From Hanamia caeni (lineage in GTDB: Bacteria; Bacteroidota; Bacteroidia; Chitinophagales; Chitinophagaceae): DNA of 64,000 bases. Where the stretch lies: NCBI RefSeq assembly GCF_003721595.1, contig NZ_RJJR01000014.1, positions 159,343 through 223,342 of the forward strand, given 5' to 3'. How positions within the stretch are numbered: position 1 is the stretch's first letter; every line of letters begins with the position of its first letter. The position numbers and the translations under genes were made by a program. Positions 9,163-18,564 of this stretch are shown piece by piece. The notes under the pieces were generated by a model. The model was not told the origin of the DNA. It was given only the letters and a program-made list of their open reading frames with translations, and did no database searches.

Positions 9163-9658
9163 ATCTATTTTTTGGAAAACGAAATTGCGTTTTTGGGGCG
9201 TTCTTATTTTCGTTTATGCATAACTGTTAGTAAACAAACAAATAAGAAGGATTGTTATTTATATGCAAGCCTATAAGATAGGTAAAGAATGTCTTTTTGG
9301 TGAGACTAACACTTGAAAAAGAAAGTCAAGTTTATTAATAAAATGATGAAAGTTGGATTTAAAAAAATATCACTCCTTTGGGTTTTTAAAATACTTTTCT
9401 GCAAAGGCTATAATAATTGCATCCGTTCCGGATTGTTATTACCCTGAAAGAATGAGATTATTGTAGAAAGAAATAATTGCATTAAAAATCATGCTTTTTT
9501 TTCCGGATTATTTTTAAGCCGCTGAGAGGCTGAAATTATTATAGGAACAAATAAATGGTAAATGAAAATCCGCCACAGGGCGGATGATATAAAAAGGCAT
9601 ACGATGTAGAAGTTATTATTATGTTGAACTCACGATAAATATCTTTACCCCAAAGGAT
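9163..9658. other. Convergent intergenic gap, no gene
   Basis: About 500 bases between two convergent genes. No frame has coding character. It holds a diverged copy of the recurrent element (9228-9246, TAGTAAACAAACAAATAAG) and a terminator hairpin for the leftward porin transcript (9568-9585). Confidence 0.6.
9568..9585 (-). terminator. Hairpin terminator after the porin gene
   Basis: ATCCGCC (9568-9574), a four-base loop, and GGCGGAT (9579-9585) form a perfect 7-bp stem. Read leftwards it is followed by TTTTCATTT. It lies 74 bases beyond the porin stop codon. Confidence 0.55.
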
Positions 9659-11722
9659 TTAATTCACAAATCCCCATTTAATGCCAAACCTGATAACGAG
9701 CCCTGGCAATGGATACAGGGGAGCGGCAAAGCTATTGTTCGTAAATCCAAAATCGGGCTGAACGGTCATTGTATTTAAGTTTTCTACCCGTATGAACGCA
9801 AAAAGAGATTTGATTCTAAAGTCAAAAAACGCGTTTACCTGCGGCAGATTGCTGATGGTTATGCTATCCTGCGGAAAAAATTTTCCCATTACCGGCGAAT
9901 AGTTATATGCCTTATACGGTGTGCTATAATTTACATCCAGGCCGGTGCTGAGGTTTAAATTTTTGAAAAAGGTACCTTCAAAAGCTAACCGCTGCCTTGT
10001 GTAGAAAAGCGGCACTCTTACCGGGTTATTTCCGGCGGTTTGCTGCACAATAAAATCGCTGTAAAGATTGAGATGGCCGACAATTTTCGCATGAGTTGAC
10101 GCGGTAAACTGGGTGATGTTCACCAGGCCGTTATATTGGTCGGTCTGATAAAAATTTTTAAAATAAGTGTAGTTGGCAATTGAAATATTTCTCGCCATCA
10201 ATGAAAAACGGGGATTGGCTGCCATCGCCGTAAGCACAGTGATGTTTTCTTTTTTTGTATGAAGATTGTTTCCAAAGTTAAACGAAGAATTTCCTTCATA
10301 AATATAAGAAGGGGAGCGGTTTACATTTTGAAAACTCACCTGGATGTCGCCCAGTTTTTTATTAAGCGTTCTTGTCAGGGAGCCATACACGTTGAAATCA
10401 GCGGCATTGAGCCCGGCAGCATAAAATTCACCTTGAAGATTGGCGTCCCATTTCCGGTTTCGTGTTTTGTTCCGGTATTCACCATGGAGCACCACATTGA
10501 AAAAATTCTTTTTTCCCGATTCAAAATAGCCTGAAAAATTTTCAAGCCGGAGGCCTGCCTGTATAAATTGTCCCAGGTTTTTTGTGTCAGGAAACTGAGT
10601 GATGGCAAAATCATTTGAAACAAATTTCCACCGGTCTTCCACCTTAAAATTTATCCCGTTTTTAGCGCTGATGGCGGTATCGTAGTGTTGTTTAAAAAAA
10701 GCGGAATCTGCTTTTCCAAAATTGAAATCAGACAACGTGTCCTGGAACTGGTATTTGTAGGAGGAATAATTGATAGTATGTTGGAATCGTAATTTGGGAT
10801 AGAATAAATATTCTGTGGTGCTGTCGTTTACTGCAATTGAATCCTTTTTGCCGAGGTCGTAGGTTTGCCTGAAAAAGGCGGTAAAGTTTGAATAAAGATT
10901 TCCTGTATTAATCGTGGTTGAAAAAATATTTGGACTCGGATTGTCGCCACCAAGGTTTACGGGCACTGCAAGCCGCCTGTTGTTGTGCGGGTCATACAAA
11001 AAAGAATCTGCTTTGATGCCTCCGTTTTCAGATGAATTTAGCTTGTTGCCCAACAGAACCAAAAAGGCGCCATATCTTTTTCTTTTTCCCCGGTAATTGG
11101 AGAAAAGGCGGTAGCTGTTGTCATTGGTGTTTTGGGTTTGAAAAGTACCCGGTGAAGAAATTAACTGGTAATCAATTCCGGCATTCCAATTGGGTTTAAT
11201 ATTTTGAGTTTGCAATACTTTTACTACCTGCTGTTTTCCCGACCCCAGGTAGTATCCTAATTGAGTGTAAGGTTTTGTGGTCTGGTAAAACCGTGTATTG
11301 TCCAATGTGAATTTGTATAAATCAAACGCATGAAAGCCTGCATCCCAACCGGCATCAAGAATAGGCGAGAATAAAATAGGGTATGCTGCATTGCCATTAT
11401 TTCCAAGGGTTACGTAGCCGGCAGGAACCGTAAAAACTTTTCCAAAATCATTTATAGAAGAATCGAGGTATTCCCTTACCAGTGAATTGAGATGAAAATA
11501 GTAAATTGTAATAGAATCTTTTAAATCATCGCGGTGCTCAAAGGCGATGGTGTCAGAACTTGATGAGTTGCCACTCATGTTCCTGAAACCTCCCATCGGG
11601 TTTCCTCTTCTCAAACCTGGGATTTGGCCATGGCAATATTCAATGCAAAATATCAGCCCTGCCAGCATGAATATCTTTTTTAAAACAAGGTAATTATTAA
11701 ATATTTTAGGTAAAGTAGCCAT
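9659..11722 (-). CDS. Putative outer-membrane porin (Porin_10 type)
   Basis: A 687-residue protein with a short basic N-terminus and a hydrophobic signal segment (KKIFMLAGLIFCIEYCHG). The mature part has features of the Bacteroidota putative porin family: the DSITIYYFHLNSLVREYLD region, YVTLGNNGNAAYPILF near the start, then many alternating amphipathic strands. It ends in an aromatic-containing strand (LVIRFGIKWGFVN), as expected of a beta-barrel recognised by the Bam machinery. It would sit in the outer membrane as a channel of unknown specificity. The stop of punA lies 13 bases upstream, so both are probably co-transcribed, a common arrangement in this family of bacteria. Confidence 0.8.
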   Translation of the reverse strand: MATLPKIFNNYLVLKKIFMLAGLIFCIEYCHGQIPGLRRGNPMGGFRNMSGNSSSSDTIAFEHRDDLKDSITIYYFHLNSLVREYLDSSINDFGKVFTVPAGYVTLGNNGNAAYPILFSPILDAGWDAGFHAFDLYKFTLDNTRFYQTTKPYTQLGYYLGSGKQQVVKVLQTQNIKPNWNAGIDYQLISSPGTFQTQNTNDNSYRLFSNYRGKRKRYGAFLVLLGNKLNSSENGGIKADSFLYDPHNNRRLAVPVNLGGDNPSPNIFSTTINTGNLYSNFTAFFRQTYDLGKKDSIAVNDSTTEYLFYPKLRFQHTINYSSYKYQFQDTLSDFNFGKADSAFFKQHYDTAISAKNGINFKVEDRWKFVSNDFAITQFPDTKNLGQFIQAGLRLENFSGYFESGKKNFFNVVLHGEYRNKTRNRKWDANLQGEFYAAGLNAADFNVYGSLTRTLNKKLGDIQVSFQNVNRSPSYIYEGNSSFNFGNNLHTKKENITVLTAMAANPRFSLMARNISIANYTYFKNFYQTDQYNGLVNITQFTASTHAKIVGHLNLYSDFIVQQTAGNNPVRVPLFYTRQRLAFEGTFFKNLNLSTGLDVNYSTPYKAYNYSPVMGKFFPQDSITISNLPQVNAFFDFRIKSLFAFIRVENLNTMTVQPDFGFTNNSFAAPLYPLPGLVIRFGIKWGFVN

Positions 11723-11735
11723 TTAATAAGAATGC

Positions 11736-12554
11736 TTATAGTGCTGCTATCATCTGTTTGAAGATATGGGTCAACTTGGGTTCGGCCTCCTTTGCAGCCT
11801 GCAGCACTTCTTCATGGGTAATAATATTTTCTTCTTCCCTTATGCCCACGTCTGTAATAACACTAAGCGCAAATACGGGTACGCCCAGGTGCACTGCGGT
11901 TATCACTTCCTGCACAGTGCTCATTCCTACGGCATCGCCTCCAAGAATATGCAACATTTTGTATTCGGATCTTGTTTCAAATGAAGGCCCTGTTACGCCC
12001 ACGTACACGCCTTCTTTTATCGCAATGTTTTCAAGCGTGGCGATTTTCTTTGCTTTCAATATCAAATCATTTTTGTAAGGCTCGCTCATATCCGGAAATC
12101 GTTCGCCAAATACGTCTTCATTTTTTCCTATCAAAGGATTAATGGTAAGAAAACTGATATGGTCACGAATTATCATCAGGTCTCCGACTTTTAAATCAGG
12201 ATTGATGCCACCGGCCGCATTACTGAGTAGCAGGGTTTGAATGCCCAGAAATTTAAGAACTCTTATGGGAAAAACTACCTCTGCGGTGGAATAGCCTTCG
12301 TAATAGTGAAACCTTCCGGCCATAGCCACTATATTTTTTCCACCGATATTTCCAAAAATCATTTTGCTTTTGTGGCCCTTCACTGTGCTTACCGGAAAGT
12401 GTGGAATGTCATTATATGATATTTCGCATTCGATATCTATTTCATCCACAAAGCTACCTAACCCGCTCCCCAGCACTATTCCGGCAACCGGTCTTGTAGC
12501 GCATCTTGACTGTATATATCGTATCGCATCATTAATTTGATTCAGCGTATCCAT
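11736..12554 (-). CDS. punA: Purine-nucleoside phosphorylase
   Basis: A 272-residue trimeric-type purine nucleoside phosphorylase, cytoplasmic, which phosphorolyses inosine and guanosine (or their deoxy forms) to base and ribose-1-phosphate in purine salvage. Visible family motifs: phosphate-binding GIVLGSGLG (residues 25-33), GRFHYYEGY, LLSNAAGGINP, GPSFETRSEYKM, and the C-terminal VGMSTVQEVITAVHLG then SVITDVG. Length and motif order are complete. The porin gene follows after 13 bases. A -7 promoter (12574-12581) lies 20 bases before the start and a copy of the recurrent element at 12652-12670. Confidence 0.95.
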   Translation of the reverse strand: MDTLNQINDAIRYIQSRCATRPVAGIVLGSGLGSFVDEIDIECEISYNDIPHFPVSTVKGHKSKMIFGNIGGKNIVAMAGRFHYYEGYSTAEVVFPIRVLKFLGIQTLLLSNAAGGINPDLKVGDLMIIRDHISFLTINPLIGKNEDVFGERFPDMSEPYKNDLILKAKKIATLENIAIKEGVYVGVTGPSFETRSEYKMLHILGGDAVGMSTVQEVITAVHLGVPVFALSVITDVGIREEENIITHEEVLQAAKEAEPKLTHIFKQMIAAL

Positions 12555-12573
12555 TGATTAAAAAAATTGTGGT

Positions 12574-12581
12574 CAAAGATA
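12574..12581 (-). promoter_or_regulatory. -7 promoter element of punA
   Basis: TATCTTTG on the minus strand, an exact match to the Bacteroidota TAnnTTTG consensus, ending 19 bases before the punA ATG. No well-placed -33 TTG is seen. Confidence 0.55.
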
Positions 12582-12651
12582 GTTAAGATTATTTCAGTTT
12601 GCCGGCAACTGAATTGCTGATTAGTTATTGCTGTCTTAAATTATAGCAGTA

Positions 12652-12670
12652 CAGTAAAGCAACAAAAAAC
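12652..12670 (-). repeat. Recurrent AT-rich intergenic element, diverged copy
   Basis: CAGTAAAGCAACAAAAAAC on the plus strand, 16 of 19 bases matching 539-557. It lies about 98 bases upstream of punA in that gene's orientation. Confidence 0.3.
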
Positions 12671-12690
12671 AGGAATTTATTTTTAAGAAA

Positions 12691-14556
12691 TCACCAGTTT
12701 AATTTCAATACATTATTGTCCTGGTTTACATCTGCCATTCTTTTCGATGGATCAATTTCTGCTTTTATTAGCTGGCTTAAGGGATGATCAAATTCCACTG
12801 TGTAAGTAGGGTTTGTCCAGCTCCATGCTTTATGAATGAATCTTTTTTCTGAATTTTCTGCAGGCTTTCCGGCCAGCATCATATCCATCGGAATATAATG
12901 CATCTCTTTGGTGCTGTCTTTAAATGTAAGCTGAAGATCAACAGGCATAGGCATTTCGCCGATTCTTCGTAACCTGATTTTAGTCGTATTTCCTTCTTCC
13001 CAAAGGCTATCTACGCTATAGTCAATCGTTTTAATTGTATTCAGCCAATATTCTTTGTACCATCCCAATTGAATCCCACTTACGTCCTGCGCTATCTTAA
13101 AAAAGTCATTAGGATTGGGATGTTTAAACCGCCACAGTTTATAATATTCCAACAATATATTGTTGCGCACAGAATCACTGACGATATATCCTAATTGTTC
13201 TAATAAAATTTCACCTTTGGAATACGCATTGATTTCATAAGCCAGATTGGTATTGTAATGATCAGAATTGGTTGTCATCGGTTCCGCGAGCCCTGTTTTC
13301 ACCAGGTAGTAATAATTCCTGTAAGCGTCGGCATGGTTAAGTGGTAACGATTCTGGTTCTTTCAATCCCTTTGCTTTGCGGTAATAGGAATATACTTCCC
13401 CTTCAGCATAGCTCGCAAATCCTTCGTCCATCCATGGGTGCTCATTTTCATTTGAGCCGAGCATCATCTGGTACCAGCTATGCATCCACTCGTGGAAAAC
13501 TGTTCCCAGTCCCGGACCTTTTATTAAGGTAGCCATCGGATATTCCATTCCGCCATCGCCGCCCTGGATAAAGGAATATTGCGGATAGGCATATTTACCG
13601 AAACGTTTTTCCATATAGGGCAGCACAGTTACAGCCGCATCCGCAGCGGTTTGCCACGCTCTTTCCAGTGAATCTGATTTTTTATAAATCACATTGATAG
13701 TTACGCCGTCGACATTTTTTACGATATGTTCATAAGTGGGATCTGCGGCCCAAACAAAATCGTGAATATTTTCACCAATGAAATGCCACGTTCTTTTGGC
13801 TGAGGTAATGTTTTTTAAAGAAGTTCCCGGTTTGTCGTATCCCCATCCGATTTCACCGGCATTTTTTAAAACACCCGTTGCACCTATTTTATACGACTTA
13901 TCTATTTTAATAGACACATCATAATCGCCCCAAACACCGTAAAACTCGCGGGCCACATATTGAGGGGTGTGCCAGCCTTCGTAATCATATTCGCACAATT
14001 TTGGATACCACTGGCTCATGCTATAGCGGACGCCTTCTGCATTATCCCTGCCGCTTCTCCTGATCTGAACAGGCACCTGGGCTTCAAAAACTATATCAAA
14101 AGTCACTTTCGATTTGGCAGGTATGGGCTTTTGCAGATCTACTTCCAGAATGGTGCCGTGTACTATCATCGGTTGCGCTACACCGTTCATCTTCAAAGAT
14201 TTTATTCTTTGATAGCCTATTTGTGAAGAGTCAAGCTTTGAAATGCGATCTTTTACTCTATTGTCCCAGTCTGGCCGCCCATTGATCAGATTTTTTCCAA
14301 GTTCCCTGCTTCTTACATCCATTTCGCTGCCGGGCTGAAAAGCATTCCAGTATAAATGAAAATATACTTTCGATAACTTGTCGGGTGAGTTGTTGAAATA
14401 CTCCAGCTTTTCTGTGCCTGTGACCATATTGGTATTTACATCAAGGTCTACATTTAAATTGTATTTTACCTGCTGTTGCCAACGCTCTGGCTGAGCACTT
14501 AAAAAAAGTTGAAACGAAAAATTCAGAAGCAGAAGAAAGAAAAATCTTTTTACCAT
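12691..14556 (-). CDS. M1 family metallopeptidase, secreted
   Basis: A 621-residue gluzincin with a signal peptide (residues 1-21). The zinc site is complete: HEWMH at 355-359 and the third ligand Glu378 (MDEGFASYAE), giving HExxH-18-E as in M1 aminopeptidases. GGDGGMEYP about 30 residues earlier corresponds to the GAMEN exopeptidase motif. The N-terminal domain (VDLDVNTNMVTGTEKLEYFN) is the usual M1 saddle-shaped beta domain. The long C-terminal helical domain of PepN is absent, as is usual for this short Bacteroidota class. It probably trims peptides in the periplasm or outside the cell. The gap to punA holds that gene's promoter, so this gene is a separate unit. Confidence 0.9.
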   Translation of the reverse strand: MVKRFFFLLLLNFSFQLFLSAQPERWQQQVKYNLNVDLDVNTNMVTGTEKLEYFNNSPDKLSKVYFHLYWNAFQPGSEMDVRSRELGKNLINGRPDWDNRVKDRISKLDSSQIGYQRIKSLKMNGVAQPMIVHGTILEVDLQKPIPAKSKVTFDIVFEAQVPVQIRRSGRDNAEGVRYSMSQWYPKLCEYDYEGWHTPQYVAREFYGVWGDYDVSIKIDKSYKIGATGVLKNAGEIGWGYDKPGTSLKNITSAKRTWHFIGENIHDFVWAADPTYEHIVKNVDGVTINVIYKKSDSLERAWQTAADAAVTVLPYMEKRFGKYAYPQYSFIQGGDGGMEYPMATLIKGPGLGTVFHEWMHSWYQMMLGSNENEHPWMDEGFASYAEGEVYSYYRKAKGLKEPESLPLNHADAYRNYYYLVKTGLAEPMTTNSDHYNTNLAYEINAYSKGEILLEQLGYIVSDSVRNNILLEYYKLWRFKHPNPNDFFKIAQDVSGIQLGWYKEYWLNTIKTIDYSVDSLWEEGNTTKIRLRRIGEMPMPVDLQLTFKDSTKEMHYIPMDMMLAGKPAENSEKRFIHKAWSWTNPTYTVEFDHPLSQLIKAEIDPSKRMADVNQDNNVLKLNW

Positions 14557-14753
14557 AGGTTCTTTTTAAAAATAAAAGTGGTAAAAATCGGTAAAAAGGG
14601 AATTATAAAAAAGTGAAATGATAAAATATAACCGGTTAAGACTCGTAGTGTCCTAATGAATAATAAGCCAGCCCACTACCTAATTTGGCAGTAGAAAAAC
14701 AAATGAGCGCAATTTATATTTTGGAAAAAATATTTTGAGATGTATGGGAAATC

Positions 14754-15728
14754 TTAAATGCTGAAACCATAATTTTCCAGATTGGATCTGAGCCTTTTGC
14801 TTCCTTCCATTTCAGAAGGATAAAATGAAAGCAGTTTTTTTATTAGGAAAATAGTCAGGCAGGATAGCCGGTCGCTATAAAGCTTTAAAAATTTGGTAAT
14901 TGACGAAAGATTGCGGACGGATGGATTTTTATCCAGGTGTACTACTATATTCAACCATTCTTCAATAAAATTCAGGTAGTTTTCCTTGTGGCGAAGGGTG
15001 CTCAAATTCCTTCTGTAGATTTCAAGGAAATACATATCGTTGCTGTCTTCAAATTTTACAAAATGAAAAATAAGGTCATTAAATACCTGGAGGAATAATT
15101 TTCTGCAAAGCTCCGCTGAAAGCTCATTTTTTTCCTGGGTCAGAACAAATTTGCCTAACCTGAAATCGCCCTGGCGGGTAGATAGATATTTCATTAATTC
15201 AAGAGATAAATTGACCCCCGATTTTAAATTTTGTTTCAAATGGTTGCGGGCGATATTGTGGAGCGTTTGTATTTTGTGGAAGTGCATACAGGCGAACCCT
15301 TCCTCCTCAAGCGTGCAATCTATTTCCAGTGAATTTATCAGCAGATTTAAAACGTCTTCGTTTTTTCCATATTTATATGCCCGGTAAGCCATCACATTAT
15401 TGGCCACAGTTTTTATCACCAGGTTGGGTATTGTAGGCTCGTATGAAAACATCGCATCAATCTCAGAAAGAAAAATTTCAGCTAATTCAAAATTGTTATT
15501 TCTCAACTCGTCAAGAACACCATTGTATTTTTTAATCAAAAAGCAAACATAAAGTAGCGATTCCCTGTCAAAAAAATTTTTCATATCCGGAAGAAAATTG
15601 TTGAAAAAATAATCCTCCTTATTCAGGAAGTTATTTTTAAAAAAGACCTTTTTTTCAATGATAGTATTTAGCCTGTTAAAAATCTGGTCTTCAAGATGTG
15701 TATCTATATCAGATGATGATTTATACAT
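14754..15728 (-). CDS. Helical protein of unknown function
   Basis: A 324-residue protein that I do not recognise. It is rich in Leu, Lys, Asn and Phe, with no signal peptide or transmembrane segment. Predicted content is alpha-helical throughout, with loosely repeated helix pairs (DELRNNNFELAEIFLSEID; KYGKNEDVLNLLINSLEID) resembling a degenerate TPR solenoid. It is transcribed divergently from another all-helical unknown (16008-17567); the shared 279-base region contains a perfect dyad at 15807-15829. There is no clear sequence match between the two proteins. A scaffold or regulatory role is possible, but nothing in the sequence fixes it. Confidence 0.65.
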   Translation of the reverse strand: MYKSSSDIDTHLEDQIFNRLNTIIEKKVFFKNNFLNKEDYFFNNFLPDMKNFFDRESLLYVCFLIKKYNGVLDELRNNNFELAEIFLSEIDAMFSYEPTIPNLVIKTVANNVMAYRAYKYGKNEDVLNLLINSLEIDCTLEEEGFACMHFHKIQTLHNIARNHLKQNLKSGVNLSLELMKYLSTRQGDFRLGKFVLTQEKNELSAELCRKLFLQVFNDLIFHFVKFEDSNDMYFLEIYRRNLSTLRHKENYLNFIEEWLNIVVHLDKNPSVRNLSSITKFLKLYSDRLSCLTIFLIKKLLSFYPSEMEGSKRLRSNLENYGFSI

Positions 15729-15806
15729 TTTTAGGACTGGCTTTGAATTAATTTTAAGATTGAATTTTGAAAGGGAAAATCTCCGGGCTTCAGGTAATAT
15801 TTTCTT

Positions 15807-15829
15807 TATGTCATAAAATTATTGACATA
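15807..15829. promoter_or_regulatory. Dyad TATGTCA-N9-TGACATA between divergent genes
   Basis: Perfect seven-base inverted repeat, TATGTCA (15807-15813) and TGACATA (15823-15829), in the region shared by the two divergent helical-protein genes. A TGTCA-N8-TGACA dyad also occurs at 32714-32731. Candidate operator; the regulator is unknown. Confidence 0.35.
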
Positions 15830-16007
15830 CGTGGCCATCAGCAAATAGAATTTCTTCTTTTTTTTAGTAATTGAAAATTGCGAAAAAGGCCTCTTTTTGA
15901 CAGGAAAACGCAAAATTTTAAGTTGAAAACAGTTTATAAAAAAGTGGTATTTTTAGAATTCGGATTCCGACGCTCATTTCATTTATAAACTATCGGCTTT
16001 CTACAAC

Positions 16008-17567
16008 ATGAAAGGACCCGCAAATAGTGCAGATATTTTTATGCTGATAAAAGGATTAAGCAGCAATGAGAAATCGTATTATACAAAGCTGGCCAAAAGG
16101 CATTCAGATCGAAATGCTTCGCTGCATCTTAAATTATTTAAGCTGATAGATGAAAGCGAAGTTCATGATGAAAAAAAACTTAGCCTTGCCCTTGGCATTA
16201 AAAACAAAATTCATTTTTCGGGAATAAAAAATTATCTCTACAAAGACATCCTGAACACCATCATCTTTAAAGAAAAAAACAAAAGTACAGACACACAATT
16301 ATATTTTTTGCACGACCAAATCAGGATGCTTTATGAAAGAGGGTTGGTGCACCTGGCATTTAAGCTTTGCGGAAAAGCGATTAGCCTGGCAGAAAAGTAC
16401 GGGAAATACTATTTCATGATTTTGTTTATTCACCTGAGGAATCGCGTGCTGGAAAATAAAGATTATAAGCAATTCAAAGAACAGTCAGAAATGCTTTTTG
16501 CTGAGCTTGAAGAAGCGATAAATGCACAAAAAATATTTGCCCAACACCGGTTGATGTTTGAGAAAGTGAGAAACATGACTTCGCGCTCGTGGCTTCCGAT
16601 TACTGAAGATGAATTAATTGAAATTAAAGCTGCAAAATCTCTTTTGGAAAGTTATGATATTGGCAAGATTCAAAAGCCGCTGATAAGATTATTTTATTTT
16701 AACGCACTGGCTTTGTGCCAATACATGCTTCATGAAAATAGTGCATGCTCTGAAACTTGCGGCAGGATTGCAGAATTATGGAAATCAAATCCGCATCTTA
16801 TTAATGAAAATGCGGCACTTTTTACCAGCTCTTTCAATACGCTATGTTATAATAATTTTATTTTCAAAAATATTGATGAAGTCAGAGTGGATTTAAATGC
16901 CTATAAATTACTAAGAGAGCCACATCTTGTCAACCGCTTTTATCTAAAACATTTTAAAATCATTCAATTTAATACTGAATTAAAAATTTATTTAAAAACC
17001 GCCAGGTACCATGAAGTAGAAAAATTGATTAGCAGCGAGGTAGAAGATATTTTTAATTTCACCACAGAAATCCTTTCGCCGCCCGAGCAGCTATCGGTAT
17101 TTTCTTCGGTTTGCATTTCTTATTTTGTGCTGGAAAAATGGGACGATGCGGAAAAGCTTTTGATGAATATCAAAGAGCAAAATCACCTAATAAAGCGTGA
17201 AGATGTGCTCTATTTTTCGTTGTTATTTCATTTGCTTATCCTTTATGAGCAGGGCGAACTTATCAGGCTGGATAGCGCTTTGCAAGCCGCGTACCAGTTT
17301 TTATATTCAAGAAAAAAGCCGCGTCCTTTTGAACGCCAGCTCATGTTATTTCTAAAACGGTTGTCAGGAACAATTTCCAAAAGGACTTCCAAAGCGCTGA
17401 TGGCGCAATTCTTGGTTCAGCTTGATAAATACCGAAACGACCCGGGAACCAATTTATATTTCCTTTACTTTAATTATTATGGCTGGCTCGAAAGTAAAAT
17501 AATGGGGATTTCTTATAAGGAATATGTAAGTCAAAAACTGAACAGGGCCGGTTCTTCCAAAATATAA
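16008..17567 (+). CDS. Helical solenoid protein of unknown function
   Basis: A 519-residue cytoplasmic protein without signal peptide or membrane segments. The N-terminus (DIFMLIKGLSSNEKSYYTKL) and the repeated helix pairs thereafter (HLAFKLCGKAISLAEKYGKY; KWDDAEKLLMNIKEQNHLI) suggest a TPR-like alpha solenoid, which normally binds peptides or partner proteins. Similar-looking proteins are frequent in Chitinophagaceae, but I know of no assigned function. It runs divergently from 14754-15728 and convergently into rsmI with only 19 bases between stop codons. The ATG at 16008 is the first good start; no Shine-Dalgarno sequence is visible. Confidence 0.75.
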   Translation: MKGPANSADIFMLIKGLSSNEKSYYTKLAKRHSDRNASLHLKLFKLIDESEVHDEKKLSLALGIKNKIHFSGIKNYLYKDILNTIIFKEKNKSTDTQLYFLHDQIRMLYERGLVHLAFKLCGKAISLAEKYGKYYFMILFIHLRNRVLENKDYKQFKEQSEMLFAELEEAINAQKIFAQHRLMFEKVRNMTSRSWLPITEDELIEIKAAKSLLESYDIGKIQKPLIRLFYFNALALCQYMLHENSACSETCGRIAELWKSNPHLINENAALFTSSFNTLCYNNFIFKNIDEVRVDLNAYKLLREPHLVNRFYLKHFKIIQFNTELKIYLKTARYHEVEKLISSEVEDIFNFTTEILSPPEQLSVFSSVCISYFVLEKWDDAEKLLMNIKEQNHLIKREDVLYFSLLFHLLILYEQGELIRLDSALQAAYQFLYSRKKPRPFERQLMLFLKRLSGTISKRTSKALMAQFLVQLDKYRNDPGTNLYFLYFNYYGWLESKIMGISYKEYVSQKLNRAGSSKI

Positions 17568-17586
17568 TATTGGGATATTTATTTGC

Positions 17587-18270
17587 TCACTGTAATTTTT
17601 CCTTTTTTTCTTTTCCTGCCACTACAATAACAATCTCTCCCTTCACATTTTTTTCATTAAAATGATCGTGCACTTTTTGCAATGTTCCACGGCGGGTTTC
17701 TTCAAATACTTTGGTCAATTCGCGGCTGACGGAGCATTGTCTTTCAGCGTCAAAATATGCTATAAATTCTTTTAAAGTTTTTACCAAACGCACAGGGCTT
17801 TCATAAAAAACCATTGTCCGTTCTTCTTCAGCAAGTTTTTTTAGTGCTGTTTGTCTTCCTTTTTTTAATGGCAAAAATCCTTCAAAACAAAAACTATTCA
17901 TCGGCAATCCACTGTTCACTAAAGCCGGAACAAAAGCCGTAGCGCCCGGAAGGCATTCTACTTTGATATCGTTTTTTATGCATTCCCGAACCAACAAAAA
18001 TGCCGGATCGCTAATGCCAGGAGTTCCCGCATCTGTTATCAAAGCCATCGTTTTGCCGGATGATAACTGTGCAATCAAGTGATCGAGCACCTTGTGCTCA
18101 TTATGCTGGTGATACGGAGTTGTTGGCTTATCAATCTCGTAATGGCGGAGAAGTACTGAGGAAGTTCTGGTATCTTCTGCCAATATTAAATCCACCGATT
18201 TCAAAACTTCCACAGATCTAAAAGTAATATCGCTAAGATTGCCAATGGGAGATGGAACGAGATAAAGCAT
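17587..18270 (-). CDS. rsmI: 16S rRNA (cytidine1402-2'-O)-methyltransferase RsmI
   Basis: A 227-residue tetrapyrrole-methylase-fold enzyme that methylates the 2'-O of C1402 in 16S rRNA using S-adenosylmethionine. The N-terminus LYLVPSPIGNLSDITFRSVE is diagnostic of RsmI, followed by LILAEDTRTSSVLLRHY, ALITDAGTPGISDPAF and CLPGATAFVPALVNSGLP. The usual C-terminal domain of some RsmI proteins is absent, giving a slightly short form. It is the last gene of pepP-pssA-purS-rsmI. An array of six octamers separates its start from the end of purS. Confidence 0.93.
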   Translation of the reverse strand: MLYLVPSPIGNLSDITFRSVEVLKSVDLILAEDTRTSSVLLRHYEIDKPTTPYHQHNEHKVLDHLIAQLSSGKTMALITDAGTPGISDPAFLLVRECIKNDIKVECLPGATAFVPALVNSGLPMNSFCFEGFLPLKKGRQTALKKLAEEERTMVFYESPVRLVKTLKEFIAYFDAERQCSVSRELTKVFEETRRGTLQKVHDHFNEKNVKGEIVIVVAGKEKKEKLQ

Positions 18271-18281
18271 TTTATTAATGT

Positions 18282-18329
18282 GCTGATGTGCTAATTAGCT
18301 AATTGGCTAATTAGCAGATTAGCTAATTG
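18282..18329. repeat. Octamer array, 6 units of 8 bases, overlapping the purS stop
   Basis: Six contiguous octamers: GCTGATGT, GCTAATTA, GCTAATTG, GCTAATTA, GCAGATTA, GCTAATTG. The purS stop codon (18319-18321) lies inside, so the last one and a half units form the end of the purS coding sequence. Read on the minus strand, the regular units (TAATTAGC, CAATTAGC) carry TAA and/or TAG. Same word as the array at 595-634. Confidence 0.8.
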
Positions 18330-18564
18330 AAATTGTAAAATCTTCCATTACCTGGTTTGCCAATAGCTTTTTGGAAGCTTCTTCTGCAATTGCTTTGGCC
18401 TCTTCTGCAGATTCTGCCTCAATGCGTAACTGAATGTGTTTGCCAATTCTCACATCTTCCACACTCTTGATACCAAGGTTGGCAAGCCCTCCTAATACTG
18501 CTTTTCCCTGGGGGTCGAGCAATTCTTTAAGGGGCATAATTTTTATTTCTGCTAAAAAATTCAT
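18319..18564 (-). CDS. purS: Phosphoribosylformylglycinamidine synthase subunit PurS
   Basis: An 81-residue protein matching the small PurS subunit of the three-part FGAM synthase (PurL/PurQ/PurS), which bridges the glutaminase and synthetase subunits in de novo purine synthesis. Diagnostic pattern: the first strand, then LLDPQGKAVLGGLANLGI, VEDVRIGKHIQLRIEA and a C-terminal helix-strand. Its start overlaps the pssA stop by four bases (ATGA), indicating translational coupling. The last codons lie in the octamer array, so the extreme C-terminus (SIS) comes from repeat sequence. purL and purQ are not in this window. Confidence 0.92.
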   Translation of the reverse strand: MNFLAEIKIMPLKELLDPQGKAVLGGLANLGIKSVEDVRIGKHIQLRIEAESAEEAKAIAEEASKKLLANQVMEDFTISIS

